Shown here: positions 35,702 through 46,103 of the stretch, one piece after another
Numbering within the stretch: the stretch's first letter is position 1
How the letters are laid out: the number at the start of each line of letters is the position of its first letter
Program-made: the position numbers and the translations under genes
NCBI RefSeq assembly: GCF_003611275.1
Contig: NZ_CP020694.1
Span: 992,001 to 1,056,000 of the forward strand
Origin: Sulfitobacter sp. D7
GTDB lineage: Bacteria > Pseudomonadota > Alphaproteobacteria > Rhodobacterales > Rhodobacteraceae
Length of the DNA: 64,000 nt
Direction of reading: 5' to 3'
Notes under the pieces: model-generated
Told to the model about the DNA's origin: nothing
What the model saw: only the letters and a program-made list of their open reading frames with translations
Databases searched by the model: none

Positions 35702-36606
35702 AGCGGTTCGACATGGGCGCCCTGCGCGCGATTTTCAAAGGCGACAGGCAAGCGGACCGCGTGGTGCCGCCCTCGGGTTTCACGGCGCAGCTCACCTTGT
35801 TTGCCGCCGGGGCGATGGCCTTTCTCGCGGTATTTGCCTTGGCGCTGTCGCTTGCTTCGGGCCGGTTGGCGCAGGTTTGGGGGCAGGAGTTGGCGCAGTC
35901 GGCTACGGTCCGCATTGTCGCGCCATTGGACCAACGCGCGGCCCAGACTGAGGCCGCGTTGAAGGTGTTGCAGACGACCAAGGGCGTGGCCTCGGCCCGC
36001 GCGCTGACGGATGCGGAGCAGGAAGAACTGCTTGCCCCATGGTTCGGCCCTGAACTGGCGATGGAGAGCTTGCCGGTGCCGCGTTTAATCGAAGTGGTTG
36101 AGGAAGGCGAGGGGCTGGACCCGGTGGGCCTGCGCCTGCGTCTCTCTGCCGAAGTGCCCGGAGCCGTGCTGGATGACCACAGCCGCTGGCGCGCGCCGTT
36201 AGTGGCCGCGGCAAGCCGGTTGCGGCTGCTGGGTTGGATTTCTACGCTGCTGATCGGGGCTGCGGTGGCGGCCATGGTGACGCTGGCCGCGCAGGCCGCA
36301 CTGGCCGCCAATGCGCAGGTGATCGCGGTGCTGCGGCTGGTGGGGGCGACGGATGACTATATCGCGCGGGCCTTCATTCGGCGCTTTACCCTGCGCGCGC
36401 TGTTGGGTGCGGCGGCGGGCACGGTGCTTGGCATGGTGGCGGTCGTTCTGTTGCCCGATGCCGGCGAGGCGGGCGGCTTTTTGACCGGCTTGGGCTTTCG
36501 CGGCTGGCACTGGGTGGTGCCGCTTATGGTGCCGATCTTGGTCGGGGCGGTGGCCTTTGCCGCCACCGGGGCTGCGGCCCGGCGTACGTTGAGGGAACTG
36601 ACATGA
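35698..36606 (+). CDS. ftsX: Cell division protein FtsX
   Basis: A 302-residue membrane protein with four helices: one near 38-58 (LFAAGAMAFLAVFALALSLA), then after an extracytoplasmic domain (about 60-165) three more near 178-205, 230-250 and 270-290. This 1+3 layout is that of FtsX. The start GTG at 35698 overlaps ftsE. Downstream plsC overlaps its last codon (ATGA), forming a three-gene unit ftsE-ftsX-plsC. Confidence 0.92.
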   Translation: MKRFDMGALRAIFKGDRQADRVVPPSGFTAQLTLFAAGAMAFLAVFALALSLASGRLAQVWGQELAQSATVRIVAPLDQRAAQTEAALKVLQTTKGVASARALTDAEQEELLAPWFGPELAMESLPVPRLIEVVEEGEGLDPVGLRLRLSAEVPGAVLDDHSRWRAPLVAAASRLRLLGWISTLLIGAAVAAMVTLAAQAALAANAQVIAVLRLVGATDDYIARAFIRRFTLRALLGAAAGTVLGMVAVVLLPDAGEAGGFLTGLGFRGWHWVVPLMVPILVGAVAFAATGAAARRTLRELT

Positions 36607-37340
36607 AGCTGCTGCAATGGGTCCGGTCGATCCTCTATATCGTGCAGGTGACCGTGGCGATGCCGGTGCTCGGGTTGGCCTTTGCGCCTTGGGCAATGTT
36701 TTCGAAACGCGGGGCCTATCGGGCCTGCAAGACCTATGCCGCTTGGGCCATGTGGTCGGCCCGCTGGCTGATCGGGCTGCGCTGCGAGGTGCGTGGCACG
36801 GTACCGGATGGTGAAGTTTTGGTGGCCGCAAAACACCAATCGTTTTTGGATATCTTGATGATCTTTCACGCTCTGCCGCGTGCAAAATTCATTATGAAAC
36901 GCGAGGTGCTTTGGACCCCGGTGATTGGCCAATACGCCAAACGGATGGGCATGATTGCCGTCAACCGTGGCAAACGCGGGCAGGCGATCACCAAGATGAT
37001 GGCCGACGTGAACGCCGGTCGGGTCGAGCCGGGGCAGTTGGTGATCTATTCACAAGGCACCCGCGTGGCACCGGGCCTCAGCGCACCTTACAAGGTTGGT
37101 ACGGCGGTGCTTTATGACCAGATGGGGCAGGTTTGCGTGCCGGTAGCGACCAATGCGGGCCATTTCTGGCCGCGTCGAGGGCTCTACCGCAAGCCGGGTT
37201 TGGCTGTCGTGGAGTTTCTAGAACCGATTGAGCCGGGGCTGGATAAGCGAAGCTTTATGGCGCGGTTGGAAGAAGAGGTCGAGAGCCGTTCGAACGCCTT
37301 GCTGCATGAAGCTGGGTGGCGGCCTGTAGAGGCCGGGTAG
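36603..37340 (+). CDS. plsC: 1-acyl-sn-glycerol-3-phosphate acyltransferase
   Basis: A 245-residue membrane-bound acyltransferase that makes phosphatidic acid from lysophosphatidate. It has an N-terminal helix (about 8-32), the catalytic HX4D motif KHQSFLD (His78, Asp83), and later family blocks GMIAVNRGKRGQAI and IYSQGTRVAPG (the EGTR-like block, here QGTR). The last residues are variable. It is coupled to ftsX, so membrane lipid and division genes share a message. Confidence 0.93.
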   Translation: MKLLQWVRSILYIVQVTVAMPVLGLAFAPWAMFSKRGAYRACKTYAAWAMWSARWLIGLRCEVRGTVPDGEVLVAAKHQSFLDILMIFHALPRAKFIMKREVLWTPVIGQYAKRMGMIAVNRGKRGQAITKMMADVNAGRVEPGQLVIYSQGTRVAPGLSAPYKVGTAVLYDQMGQVCVPVATNAGHFWPRRGLYRKPGLAVVEFLEPIEPGLDKRSFMARLEEEVESRSNALLHEAGWRPVEAG

Positions 37341-37699
37341 TTCGGATCAACCGGCGGTCGCTTTTAAATCGAAACCCTACCAAGATGTGTCACCCCGCGG
37401 GTCGGCGCTGCCCTTCATGTTTTTAAGCTACGCCGAAGCGCCCGCTGAAGCGACGGCTTCACGGGGTTCGATCTTCGGTCTCTGGACGCCGTTAAAGTGG
37501 CGGCGCCGCCTTGGGGAGGTGGAAAAGACAGGCGTCACCCTGCATGTCTCTACGTATCGACATGACCCGCGAAGGGCCTCGTCTTCCGTGTGTGTCGCGA
37601 CGGGAGAGGTTGTAGAGCAGGGGTGTTAACGCTTGATACGCTCGCCGCGCGCACCCTGCGCAACGAAAAAGGGCGGACCTTTGGTCCGCCCCCTCGGTC
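37341..37699. other. 359-bp spacer between plsC and lpd without a convincing gene
   Basis: Two convergent genes end here. The spacer holds the lpd terminator (37666-37691), a small hairpin TGAAGC-GACG-GCTTCA near 37445-37460 and a GGCGGCGCCGCC palindrome near 37500. An open frame of 80 codons (37387-37629) has no family resemblance, no good ribosome site and an unusual composition, so it is not called. A small RNA cannot be excluded. Confidence 0.5.
37666..37691 (-). terminator. Rho-independent terminator of the suc-odhB-lpd operon
   Basis: Read on the minus strand: GGGCGGACC, loop of three, GGTCCGCCC, then TTTTT. The nine-base stem is perfect and lies nine bases after the lpd stop codon. 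Confidence 0.88.
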
Positions 37700-39088
37700 T
37701 TACATGTGGATCGGCCCGTCACCGCAGGCCAGTGCGGCTTCGCGCACGGCTTCGGAGTAGGTCGGGTGTGCGTGGCAGGTCATCGCCAAATCCTGTGCCG
37801 AGGCGCCGAACTCCATCGCCACGCAGACCTCATGGATCAGATCGCCCGCGCCGGGGCCGATTATGTGGCAGCCGAGGATGCGGTCGGTTTCCTTGTCGGC
37901 GATAAGCTTGACAAAACCGTCGCCGGCAAAGACCGCCTTGGCCCGCGCGTTGCCCATGAAGGAGAACTTTCCGACTTTGTATTCACGGCCCGCTTCCTTG
38001 AGCGTCGCCTCGGTTTCGCCGACGCTGGCGACCTCGGGGTGGGTGTAGATCACGCCGGGGATCACGCCGTAGTTCACGTGGCCATGTTTGCCCGCGATCA
38101 CCTCGGCGGCGGCCATGCCTTCGTCCTCGGCTTTGTGGGCCAACATCGGGCCCTCGATCACGTCGCCGATGGCATAGACGCCTTTGACGGAGGTCTCCCA
38201 ATGCTCATTCACGGCGATCTGACCACGCTCGGTCATCTTGATGCCGAGATCGTCCAGACCCATCCCTTTGATCACCGGCTTGCGGCCCGTGGCGACGAGT
38301 ACGGTGTCGGCCTCGATCTCATGCTCGCTGTCGTCCTTGCGGAGTTTGTAGCTGACCTTGGCTTTGCCCTTGGCGACTTCGGTCTTTTGCACGGCGGCGC
38401 CCATGACGAAGTTGATGCCCTGCTTTTTTAGCATCCGCTGGAAGGTCTTTTGCACCTCGGGGTCCATGCCCGGAGTGATCGCATCAAGGAATTCAACGAC
38501 GGTGATCTCGGTTCCCAGACGCGCGTAGACGCTGCCCAGTTCCAGCCCGATGACGCCCGCGCCGATCACGACCATCTTCTTGGGAATTTTGCCCAGTTCC
38601 AGCGCGCCGGTGGAGGTCACGACGGTTTTCTCGTCAACCTCGACGCCGGGCAGGCCCGCAGGCTCGGAACCGCTGGCGATAATGATGTTCTTGGCCTCAT
38701 GGACCTCATCACCGACCTTGACCTTGCCCGCTTCCGGCACCGATCCCCACCCCTTGAGCCAGTCGATCTTGTTCTTCTTGAACAGGAATTCGATGCCTTT
38801 GGTGTTGGTCTCGATGGTCTTGTCTTTGTAGGTCAGCATCTGCTTCCAATCGACGGTCGGCGCTTTGGCCTTCAGACCCATCTCTTCGAAGTTATGCTCG
38901 GCCTCATGCAGCATATGCGTGGCGTGTAGCAGCGCCTTGGAAGGGATGCAGCCCACGTTGAGGCAGGTGCCGCCGAGGGTCTCGCGGCCCTCCACACAGG
39001 CGGTTTTCAGGCCCAGTTGCGCGCAACGGATGGCGGCAACATAGCCGCCGGGGCCGGAGCCGATCACGATGACATCATAGCTCGACAT
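37700..39088 (-). CDS. lpd: Dihydrolipoyl dehydrogenase (E3) of the 2-oxoglutarate dehydrogenase complex
   Basis: A 462-residue flavoprotein that reoxidises dihydrolipoamide and passes electrons to NAD. FAD motif [10 protein letters not shown] (10-19), redox-active disulfide Cys42-Cys47 in [15 protein letters not shown]-binding [12 protein letters not shown], and the C-terminal base pair His-Glu in [10 protein letters not shown] are visible. It is the last gene of the leftward suc operon, separated from odhB by the MAPEG trio, and ends in a strong terminator. Confidence 0.96.
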   Translation of the reverse strand: MSSYDVIVIGSGPGGYVAAIRCAQLGLKTACVEGRETLGGTCLNVGCIPSKALLHATHMLHEAEHNFEEMGLKAKAPTVDWKQMLTYKDKTIETNTKGIEFLFKKNKIDWLKGWGSVPEAGKVKVGDEVHEAKNIIIASGSEPAGLPGVEVDEKTVVTSTGALELGKIPKKMVVIGAGVIGLELGSVYARLGTEITVVEFLDAITPGMDPEVQKTFQRMLKKQGINFVMGAAVQKTEVAKGKAKVSYKLRKDDSEHEIEADTVLVATGRKPVIKGMGLDDLGIKMTERGQIAVNEHWETSVKGVYAIGDVIEGPMLAHKAEDEGMAAAEVIAGKHGHVNYGVIPGVIYTHPEVASVGETEATLKEAGREYKVGKFSFMGNARAKAVFAGDGFVKLIADKETDRILGCHIIGPGAGDLIHEVCVAMEFGASAQDLAMTCHAHPTYSEAVREAALACGDGPIHM

Positions 39089-39181
39089 GGGGGGTCTCCT
39101 TAGCAGTCGGGTATTACAGGCAAGGTAGGAGGCGCGGTTTTCAGGTGCAAGCGCCGCTGCCTGCGGGTGTGGGGGAAAGGG

Positions 39182-39577
39182 TTAAATAAGGGCCGCCAGC
39201 AGCATTAACATGGTCGCGGCAAAGCCCACGACCCAGATAATGGACCGATGCGGGCGCAGGCCCATGGCATAGGCGGGGACGTAGAGCACGCGGGCGATGA
39301 GATAGACCCAAGCGCAGGCGGCGGTAAAGGCGGTGTTCTGCGCTGACATCTGCACCACGCCCACGGCGATGCCGAATAGGATCAGCCCTTCGAAATGATT
39401 GTCCATCGCGCGGCCCAGACGCGCGGTGCGGTCCGATAGCGCACGGCTCGGATCGCGGTCGCGGGCCGACATCGTGTAACCGGGGCCAAGCTCACGGTTG
39501 GCGGGCACGGCGTAAAGCACGAATTGCAGGCCTTGCAGGAGTGCTGCAAGGGTCAGAACGGTCAGCTCAGCACTCAT
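39182..39577 (-). CDS. MAPEG family membrane protein, copy 1
   Basis: A 131-residue four-helix membrane protein. The MAPEG-family stretch RTARLGRAMDNHFEGLILFG (about 50-69) and the last helices match the family, which in eukaryotes contains glutathione S-transferase-like and eicosanoid enzymes; bacterial roles are mostly unknown. It overlaps the small gene upstream by four bases (ATGA). Position between odhB and lpd makes a link to 2-oxoglutarate dehydrogenase possible but unproven. Confidence 0.85.
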   Translation of the reverse strand: MSAELTVLTLAALLQGLQFVLYAVPANRELGPGYTMSARDRDPSRALSDRTARLGRAMDNHFEGLILFGIAVGVVQMSAQNTAFTAACAWVYLIARVLYVPAYAMGLRPHRSIIWVVGFAATMLMLLAALI

Positions 39578-39837
39578 GCGTTCTTCACGAAATAAGCAGT
39601 GGTGCTGGTTACGGTGCCTTGGTCATCGCTGCTCAGCGCGTTGGACCGGGAGAGCCATTCGTCGGCCTTTTTGCGGTCGTTCACGTCGAGCAGCACAGTG
39701 GCTTTGGTGTTGCTGTCGGTGTGTTTCCAAACCTGCATGACCGTGAGACCCGCATTGCGCCGCGATTCCGCATCGGCGTCAAAGGCGTTTTTCCATGCGG
39801 TAAAATCAGTAACTTCGAGATGGCAGATCATCTGCAT
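39574..39837 (-). CDS. Small dimeric alpha/beta-barrel-like protein (ABM/NIPSNAP-type, uncertain)
   Basis: An 87-residue soluble protein without signal or membrane segment. Opening MQMICHLEVTDFTAWKNAFDAD and the block AGLTVMQVWKHTDSNTKATVLLDVND look like a dimeric alpha/beta barrel of the antibiotic-biosynthesis-monooxygenase or related class. The similarity is by pattern only. It is sandwiched between two MAPEG genes, overlapping one by four bases and 12 bp from the other, so the three likely act together. Confidence 0.75.
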   Translation of the reverse strand: MQMICHLEVTDFTAWKNAFDADAESRRNAGLTVMQVWKHTDSNTKATVLLDVNDRKKADEWLSRSNALSSDDQGTVTSTTAYFVKNA

Positions 39838-39849
39838 TTGAATGCCCTT

Positions 39850-40233
39850 TCAGAGCGCGTGGAAATAAAGGACCGCTGTCGCCGCATAGCCGGCGAGCCA
39901 TGCCAGCGTGCGGATTGTCGGCACGCCGAGCGCATAGACGATCACATAGATAATCCGCGCCAGCAGGAAGACTTGGGCGGCCAGCAGCGTGGCGCTGTTG
40001 TTGCGGCCCAGCATTTCGACCAGCAACACGGCAGGCGCGAAAAGCGCCATGGCCACGACGGAATTATCAACCGCGCGGCCCAGACGGGCCGTCATGCCGG
40101 TGGTGGTCCGCGTCTCATCCCGCGAGGACATCAGGTAGCCCATTGAGAGCTGCCGGGTCGCGCCCAGCACCTGCAGTAGGATCGTCAGCATGACCAAGAG
40201 GCCATAGGCGGCGAGGAGGGTGGTTTCACTCAT
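39850..40233 (-). CDS. MAPEG family membrane protein, copy 2
   Basis: A 127-residue four-helix membrane protein, paralogous to the gene at 39182. The shared block is MTARLGRAVDNSVVAMALFAPAVLLVEML, and the last third (ARIIYVIVYALGVPTIRTLAWLAGYAAT) lines up with the other copy. It is 79 bp after odhB in the same direction. Confidence 0.85.
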   Translation of the reverse strand: MSETTLLAAYGLLVMLTILLQVLGATRQLSMGYLMSSRDETRTTTGMTARLGRAVDNSVVAMALFAPAVLLVEMLGRNNSATLLAAQVFLLARIIYVIVYALGVPTIRTLAWLAGYAATAVLYFHAL

Positions 40234-40312
40234 GGTTTGGCCCTTTCAGTTGGTGGGACGCCCCACCCGGTCTGCGGGTATATAGGGCGGGGGTCTCCCC
40301 CCGCCCATGGTA

Positions 40313-41893
40313 TCACAAATCCATCAACAGACGGCGGGGATCTTCGAGCATCTCTTTGACGCGGACGAGGAAGGTCACCGCGCCCTTGCCGTCGATGATC
40401 CGGTGGTCGTAGCTGAGCGAGATATACATCATCGGACGGATCACGACCTCGCCGTTGATCGCCATCGGACGGTCCTGAATCTTCGCCATGCCGAGGATAC
40501 CGGACTGTGGCGGGTTCAGGATCGGCGCGGTCATCAGCGAGCCGTAGACGCCACCGTTGGAGATGGTGAAGGTGCCGCCGGTCATGTCGCCCATGGTCAG
40601 CTTGCCGTCACGGGCCTTTTTGCCCATGGCGTTTACGGCCTTTTCGATCTCGGCAAAGGACATCGCGTCGGCGTCTTTGATCACCGGCACCACAAGACCC
40701 GTGGGCGTGCCAGCAGCGACGCCCATGTGGACGTAGTTCTTGTAGATGATGTCGGTGCCGTCGATCTCGGCGTTGACCTCGGGGATTTCCTTCAGCGCGT
40801 GGCAGCAGGCTTTGGTGAAGAAGGACATGAAGCCCATGCGGACGCCGTGCTTCTTTTCAAAATCGGCCTTGTAGGTGTTCCGCAATTCCATAACCTCGGT
40901 CATGTCCACCTCGTTAAAGGTGGTCAGGATCGCGGCGGTGTTCTGGGCCTCTTTAAGGCGGCGCGCCATGGTCTGCTTAAGACGGGTCATCTTGACCCGC
41001 TCTTCGCGCGACGCATCATCGGGGGCAGAAGCGGCGCGGGGGGCGGCGGGTTTGGCCTCGGCTTTGGGAGCCGAGCCTGCGGCCACGGCCTTGGCGACGT
41101 CTTCTTTCATCACCCGACCATCGCGGCCCGAACCGGTGACCTGATCGCGGCTGATGCCGGCTTCGGCCATGGCTTTCTTGGCCGAGGGCGCGTCTTCAAC
41201 GTCTTTGCCGTCAGCGGACTTGGTTTCGGGCGCGGCACCGGCGCCGGATTTGGCGTCTTCGCCTTTGGGGGCCGCAGCGCCTGCGCCCGAGGTCATCACC
41301 GCCAGCGTGCCAGAGGCTTCGACGGTGCTGCCTTCTTCGGCGAGGATTTCGGCCAGCACACCGGCAGCAGGCGCGGGGACTTCGACGCTGACCTTGTCGG
41401 TTTCCAACTCGCAAAGCATTTCATCGGCTTCGACCTTGTCGCCGACCTTTTTGAACCAAGTGCTAACGGTCGCTTCGGTCACCGACTCGCCCAGTGTGGG
41501 TACTTTGACTTCAATGGTTTCGCCTTCGCGGGCAGCCACATCTGCCGAGCCTGCGTCGATCGCCTTGGGCGCATCGCCGCCCCGGTCGGACTGGGACACG
41601 GCCTCATCATCCTCGGCGGCTTCCTTGGCTTTCGGCGCGGCCGCAGAGCCGCTGTCGCCTTCGCTGACATTGGCCAGCAGGGCATCGACGCCCACGGTTT
41701 CGCCTTCTTGCGCCACGATCTCGCTCAGAGTGCCCGCAACGGGGGAGGGCACTTCGACGGTGACCTTGTCGGTCTCCAATTCACAGAGCATTTCATCCAC
41801 CGCGACGGTATCGCCGGGCTTTTTGAACCATGTGGCAACGGTGGCTTCGGTGACGGATTCGCCCAGCGTGGGTACGCGTACTTCGCTTGTCAT
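40313..41893 (-). CDS. odhB: Dihydrolipoyl succinyltransferase (E2) with two lipoyl domains
   Basis: A 526-residue core subunit of 2-oxoglutarate dehydrogenase. It carries two nearly identical lipoyl domains: residues 1-78 with Lys43 in ETDKVTVEV, and about 128-203 with Lys167 in ETDKVSVEV. Each is followed by an Ala/Glu-rich linker. The E1/E3-binding domain ([24 protein letters not shown]) lies near 240, and the catalytic domain from about 295 ends with [12 protein letters not shown]. Enterobacterial SucB has one lipoyl domain; two are seen in some alphaproteobacteria. It begins four bases after the sucA stop. Confidence 0.95.
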   Translation of the reverse strand: MTSEVRVPTLGESVTEATVATWFKKPGDTVAVDEMLCELETDKVTVEVPSPVAGTLSEIVAQEGETVGVDALLANVSEGDSGSAAAPKAKEAAEDDEAVSQSDRGGDAPKAIDAGSADVAAREGETIEVKVPTLGESVTEATVSTWFKKVGDKVEADEMLCELETDKVSVEVPAPAAGVLAEILAEEGSTVEASGTLAVMTSGAGAAAPKGEDAKSGAGAAPETKSADGKDVEDAPSAKKAMAEAGISRDQVTGSGRDGRVMKEDVAKAVAAGSAPKAEAKPAAPRAASAPDDASREERVKMTRLKQTMARRLKEAQNTAAILTTFNEVDMTEVMELRNTYKADFEKKHGVRMGFMSFFTKACCHALKEIPEVNAEIDGTDIIYKNYVHMGVAAGTPTGLVVPVIKDADAMSFAEIEKAVNAMGKKARDGKLTMGDMTGGTFTISNGGVYGSLMTAPILNPPQSGILGMAKIQDRPMAINGEVVIRPMMYISLSYDHRIIDGKGAVTFLVRVKEMLEDPRRLLMDL

Positions 41894-41897
41894 GGTC

Positions 41898-44858
41898 TTA
41901 GTTTCCTTTGATGGTCAGCGCCTCGTCGACGAGGGCGGCTTGTTGTGCTTTGTGCTGGCTGGCCAGACCCGTGGCGGGCGAGGCGGCGGTGGCGCGGCCC
42001 ACATAGGAGGCGCGGCCGTGTTTCGCGTCGATGCGGCCCAGAACCCATTCGATGTTGGGCTCGATAAAGGACCATGCACCTTGGTTCTTGGGCTCTTCCT
42101 GACACCAGATCATTTCGGCCCCTTTGAACCGCTCCAACTCTCTGACCGCGGATTGCGCGGGGAAGGGGTAGAACTGTTCGAACCGCAGGATGTAGACATC
42201 GTCGATGCCACGGGCGTCGCGCTCTTCCAGCAGGTCGTAATAAACCTTGCCCGAGCACATCACCACGCGCTTGATCTTGTCATCCGCGACCAATTTGGTG
42301 TCGGAGTTGCCTTTCTGCGCGTCATCCCAGAGCACCCGGTGGAAGCTCGACCCGGTGGTGAATTCATCGGCCTTGCTGACCGCGAGCTTGTGGCGCAGGA
42401 GTGACTTGGGGGTCATCAACATCAGCGGCTTGCGGTAGCTGCGGTGCAGCTGGCGGCGCAGGATGTGGAAGTAGTTGGCGGGCGTGGTGCAGTTCGCCAC
42501 GATCCAGTTGTCGCCGCCGCACATGGTCAGGAAACGCTCCAGACGGGCAGAGGAGTGCTCAGGCCCCTGACCCTCATAGCCATGCGGCATCAGGCAAACG
42601 AGGCCCGACATGCGCAGCCATTTGCTTTCACCTGATGAGATGAACTGGTCAAACATGATCTGCGCGCCGTTGGCGAAGTCACCAAACTGCGCTTCCCAGA
42701 GCGTCAGCGCATTCGGCTCGGCCAGCGAGTAGCCATATTCAAAGCCCAGCACCGCGTATTCGCTGAGCATGGAGTCGATGACTTCATACTCGGCCTGACC
42801 TTCGCGGATGTGGTTCAGCGGATAGTAGCGGTCTTCGTTGTCTTGGTTCACGAAAGCGGAGTGACGCTGGCTGAACGTGCCGCGCGTGCTGTCCTGACCC
42901 GAGAGGCGCACTTTGTAGCCTTCGGTCAGCAAGGAACCGAAGGCCATCGCCTCAGCCGTGGCCCAGTCAAAGCCCTCACCGCTTTCGAACATCTGCTTTT
43001 TCGCTTCGAGCAGACGCCCGATGGTCTTGTGCAGCGGGAATTTGTCCGGCGCGGTGGTGATCGCCTTGCCGACGTCTTGCAGCGTCTCGGGCGCGATGGC
43101 GGTTTTACCGCGCTGGTAGGACTTGTTCTTTTTGTCCATGCCGGACCACTTGCCGTCCAGCCAGTCGGCCTTGTTCGGGCGATAGTCCTTACCGGCCTCG
43201 AACTCATCGTTGAGCTGGTTCTGGAAGGCGGTCTTCATGTCTTCGATCTCACCCTCGGGGATCAGACCGTCGGCCACCAGACGTTGGGTATAAAGGCTGA
43301 GCGTGGTTTTCTGTTTCTTGACGCTCTTGTACATCACCGGGTTGGTGAACATCGGCTCGTCGCCTTCGTTGTGACCAAAGCGGCGGTAGCAGAAGATGTC
43401 GATGACCACGTCTTTGTGGAACTTCTGACGGAACTCGGTGGCCACGCGGGCGGCGTGCACGACCGCTTCGGGGTCGTCGCCGTTGACGTGGAAGATCGGC
43501 GCCTCAACCACCAGCGCGTTGTCAGTGGGGTAGGGCGAGGAGCGCGAGAAATGCGGCGCGGTGGTGAAGCCGATTTGGTTGTTCACCACGATATGCATGG
43601 TGCCGCCAGTCTTGTGACCCTTGAGGCCCGAAAGCGCGAAACATTCCGCCACGACGCCTTGGCCAGCAAAGGCCGCATCGCCGTGCAGCAGGATCGGCAT
43701 GACGGCGGTGCGGTCCTTGTCGTTCAGCTGGTCCTGCTTGGCGCGGACCTTGCCCAAGACCACGGGGTTCACCGCTTCGAGGTGGCTGGGGTTCGCGGTC
43801 AGCGACAGGTGGACAGAATTGCCATCAAACTCACGGTCCGACGAGGCGCCGAGGTGGTATTTCACATCGCCCGAACCATCCACATCGTCAGGCTTAAAGC
43901 TGCCGCCTTGGAATTCGTTGAAGATCGCCCGGTAGGGCTTTTGCATCACATTGGCCAGCACCGAGAGGCGGCCCCGGTGCGGCATGCCGATGACGATGTC
44001 CTTGACGCCCAACTGGCCGCCGCGTTTGATGATCTGCTCCATCGCGGGAACAAGGCTTTCGCCGCCATCAAGACCGAAGCGTTTGGTGCCCATGTATTTG
44101 ACATGGAGGAACTTCTCAAAGCCCTCGGCTTCGACCAGTTTGCTCAGGATCGCCTTGCGGCCTTCCTTGGTAAAGGCGATTTCCTTGCCATAGCCCTCGA
44201 TCCGCTCTTTCAACCAACCGGCCTGCTCGGGGTCGGAGATATGCATGTATTGCAGCGCGAAGGTGCCACAGTAGGTCGAGCGGACGATGCCGACGATCTG
44301 CTTCATTGTCGCGACTTCGAGGCCCAGCACGTTGTCGATAAAGATCGGGCGGTCCATGTCGGCATCGGTGAAACCGTAGGATTTCGGGTCAAGCTCGGGC
44401 TGGTTGCCCATGTCGCGCATGCCCAAGGGGTCGAGTTGCGCGGCGAGGTGCCCACGGATGCGGTAGGCGCGGATCAGCATGAGCGCGCGGATGCTGTCGA
44501 GCACGGCGGCGCGGATTTGGTCATCCGAGACGGCAACGCCCTTTTCCTCGGCCTTTTTCTTGATCTTGTCGCCAGCGGCTTTTGCTTCGGTCGGTTCGGG
44601 CCAGACACCGGTCAGCGCGCCCATCACCTCGCTTTGGGGGGCGGGGGGCCAATCGGGCCGCGCCCAAGAGGGGCCTGCGGCCTCGGCCTGAGCGGTTTCG
44701 GCGTCATCGCCCATCGCCGCGAAAAACGTCTGCCATGCCTCGTCGACCGTGTTGGGGTCGTTGGCATAGCGGGCGTACATCGCCTCAAGATATTCCGCGT
44801 TTTCGCCTTCCATGAAGGAAGAGGCGTGGAACTGTTCGTTGGCGGGTTGGTCGGTCAT
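41898..44858 (-). CDS. sucA: 2-oxoglutarate dehydrogenase E1 component
   Basis: A 986-residue thiamine diphosphate enzyme that decarboxylates 2-oxoglutarate and passes the succinyl group to lipoyl-E2. N-terminus [31 protein letters not shown] is the OdhA-type start that binds E2. Later come [14 protein letters not shown], the ThDP region [26 protein letters not shown] and the transketolase-type domain with [22 protein letters not shown]. The ATG overlaps the stop of a small upstream gene. A long open frame on the opposite strand is a GC-bias shadow. Confidence 0.96.
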   Translation of the reverse strand: MTDQPANEQFHASSFMEGENAEYLEAMYARYANDPNTVDEAWQTFFAAMGDDAETAQAEAAGPSWARPDWPPAPQSEVMGALTGVWPEPTEAKAAGDKIKKKAEEKGVAVSDDQIRAAVLDSIRALMLIRAYRIRGHLAAQLDPLGMRDMGNQPELDPKSYGFTDADMDRPIFIDNVLGLEVATMKQIVGIVRSTYCGTFALQYMHISDPEQAGWLKERIEGYGKEIAFTKEGRKAILSKLVEAEGFEKFLHVKYMGTKRFGLDGGESLVPAMEQIIKRGGQLGVKDIVIGMPHRGRLSVLANVMQKPYRAIFNEFQGGSFKPDDVDGSGDVKYHLGASSDREFDGNSVHLSLTANPSHLEAVNPVVLGKVRAKQDQLNDKDRTAVMPILLHGDAAFAGQGVVAECFALSGLKGHKTGGTMHIVVNNQIGFTTAPHFSRSSPYPTDNALVVEAPIFHVNGDDPEAVVHAARVATEFRQKFHKDVVIDIFCYRRFGHNEGDEPMFTNPVMYKSVKKQKTTLSLYTQRLVADGLIPEGEIEDMKTAFQNQLNDEFEAGKDYRPNKADWLDGKWSGMDKKNKSYQRGKTAIAPETLQDVGKAITTAPDKFPLHKTIGRLLEAKKQMFESGEGFDWATAEAMAFGSLLTEGYKVRLSGQDSTRGTFSQRHSAFVNQDNEDRYYPLNHIREGQAEYEVIDSMLSEYAVLGFEYGYSLAEPNALTLWEAQFGDFANGAQIMFDQFISSGESKWLRMSGLVCLMPHGYEGQGPEHSSARLERFLTMCGGDNWIVANCTTPANYFHILRRQLHRSYRKPLMLMTPKSLLRHKLAVSKADEFTTGSSFHRVLWDDAQKGNSDTKLVADDKIKRVVMCSGKVYYDLLEERDARGIDDVYILRFEQFYPFPAQSAVRELERFKGAEMIWCQEEPKNQGAWSFIEPNIEWVLGRIDAKHGRASYVGRATAASPATGLASQHKAQQAALVDEALTIKGN

Positions 44859-45052
44859 TGGGTCACCTTTGTTCGGCGGGGCAGACGGGACAGGGTCAGA
44901 ATCAGGGTCGGTCTATAGTCAGGCCCGGGGCGGGGGGCCATAGGTATTGAGGGCGGGGTCACAAGGTCAGCCAAGGCCGCCGGTTCGGGCGTTTGCCCAA
45001 GGGCCAGCGCCACGCGGGGGCGGGAGGGAGTGAGCGCGGTCTGAATGTGCAT
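44855..45052 (-). CDS. Small uncharacterised protein coupled to sucA
   Basis: A 65-residue Pro/Leu/Thr-rich protein (MHIQTALTPSRPRVALALGQ..) ending [12 protein letters not shown]. The ATG at 45052 has a strong GGAGGG six bases upstream and the stop overlaps the sucA ATG by four bases, so it is probably translated, at least as a leader for sucA. No membrane helix, signal or known domain is visible. Its codon composition is less typical than neighbours, so a peptide acting through its translation is as likely as a working protein. Confidence 0.55.
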   Translation of the reverse strand: MHIQTALTPSRPRVALALGQTPEPAALADLVTPPSIPMAPRPGPDYRPTLILTLSRLPRRTKVTQ

Positions 45053-45163
45053 CTTACCCTCCTTCGCAAGCGGGCGGCGCCGGGTGGTTCTTTTCAAGAC
45101 CCCGCAAAACGTAGTGCTTTGCAGAGTGGGTCAATGGGCGGGCCAAGGCCCGCCCGGCGGGCA

Positions 45164-46051
45164 TCAGCCCTTGTCGATCGCTTCTTTGACCGCTTCGCCC
45201 AGTGTCGCGGGGCTGTCTGCCACAACGATACCGGCTTCTTTCATCGCTTCGATCTTGCTCTCCGCGTCGCCTTTACCACCGGCGACAATCGCGCCTGCGT
45301 GGCCCATGCGGCGGCCGGGAGGGGCCGTGCGGCCTGCGATGAAACCAGCGGTGGGCTTCCAACGGCCCTTCTTCTTTTCGTCGGCAAGGAACTGTGCCGC
45401 TTCCTCTTCGGCGGAGCCGCCGATTTCACCGATCATGATGATCGACTGGGTCTCGGGGTCGGCAAGGAACATTTCCAGCACGTCGATATGCTCGGTCCCT
45501 TTGATCGGGTCGCCGCCGATGCCCACGGCAGAGGATTGGCCAAGGCCCATGTCGGTGGTCTGCTTGACTGCCTCATAAGTCAGCGTGCCCGAGCGCGAGA
45601 CAACGCCGACGGAGCCGCGGCGGTGGATGTGGCCCGGCATGATGCCGATTTTACAGGCGTCAGGCGTGATCACACCAGGGCAGTTGGGGCCGATCAGGCG
45701 CGACTTGGAACCTTCGAGCGCGCGGGCGACGCGGGCCATGTCAAGCACCGGAATGCCTTCGGTGATGCAGACGATCAGCTCCATCTCGGCGTCGATCGCC
45801 TCAAGGATCGAATCCGCCGCGAAGGGGGGCGGGACGTAGATCACGGAGGCATTGGCCTCGGTCACATGTTTGGCTTCGTGCACGGAGTTGAACACGGGCA
45901 GGTCGAGGTGCGTCTGACCGCCTTTGCCGGGCGTGACGCCGCCAACCATCTTGGTGCCATAAGCAATGGCCTGTTCGGTGTGGAACGTCCCCTGCGAGCC
46001 GGTCAGACCCTGACAGATGACTTTGGTGTTTTCGTTGACTAGTACGGCCAT
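45164..46051 (-). CDS. sucD: Succinyl-CoA synthetase (ADP-forming) alpha subunit
   Basis: A 295-residue subunit that binds CoA and carries the phospho-histidine. The CoA-binding Rossmann part starts [19 protein letters not shown] (about 12), and the phosphorylated His lies in [14 protein letters not shown] (His near 252). Glu in the [16 protein letters not shown] region helps stabilise it. In most bacteria sucD directly follows sucC; here two membrane-protein genes lie between them. The small gene before sucA follows 112 bp later. Confidence 0.96.
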   Translation of the reverse strand: MAVLVNENTKVICQGLTGSQGTFHTEQAIAYGTKMVGGVTPGKGGQTHLDLPVFNSVHEAKHVTEANASVIYVPPPFAADSILEAIDAEMELIVCITEGIPVLDMARVARALEGSKSRLIGPNCPGVITPDACKIGIMPGHIHRRGSVGVVSRSGTLTYEAVKQTTDMGLGQSSAVGIGGDPIKGTEHIDVLEMFLADPETQSIIMIGEIGGSAEEEAAQFLADEKKKGRWKPTAGFIAGRTAPPGRRMGHAGAIVAGGKGDAESKIEAMKEAGIVVADSPATLGEAVKEAIDKG

Positions 46052-46103
46052 GATTTCTTCCTTGGTCGGTGATATTTAATCCCGGGGGCGGGCCCCGGGG
46101 GCG

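Noticed and set aside
37387..37629. An 80-codon frame between plsC and lpd
   Set aside because: No ribosome site, no recognisable motif, and it lies in a spacer between convergent genes with hairpins.
42810..44918. A 702-codon open frame on the plus strand opposite sucA
   Set aside because: High-GC coding DNA often leaves long antisense frames open. The translation is His/Val-rich without any family motif, and sucA on the other strand is unambiguous.
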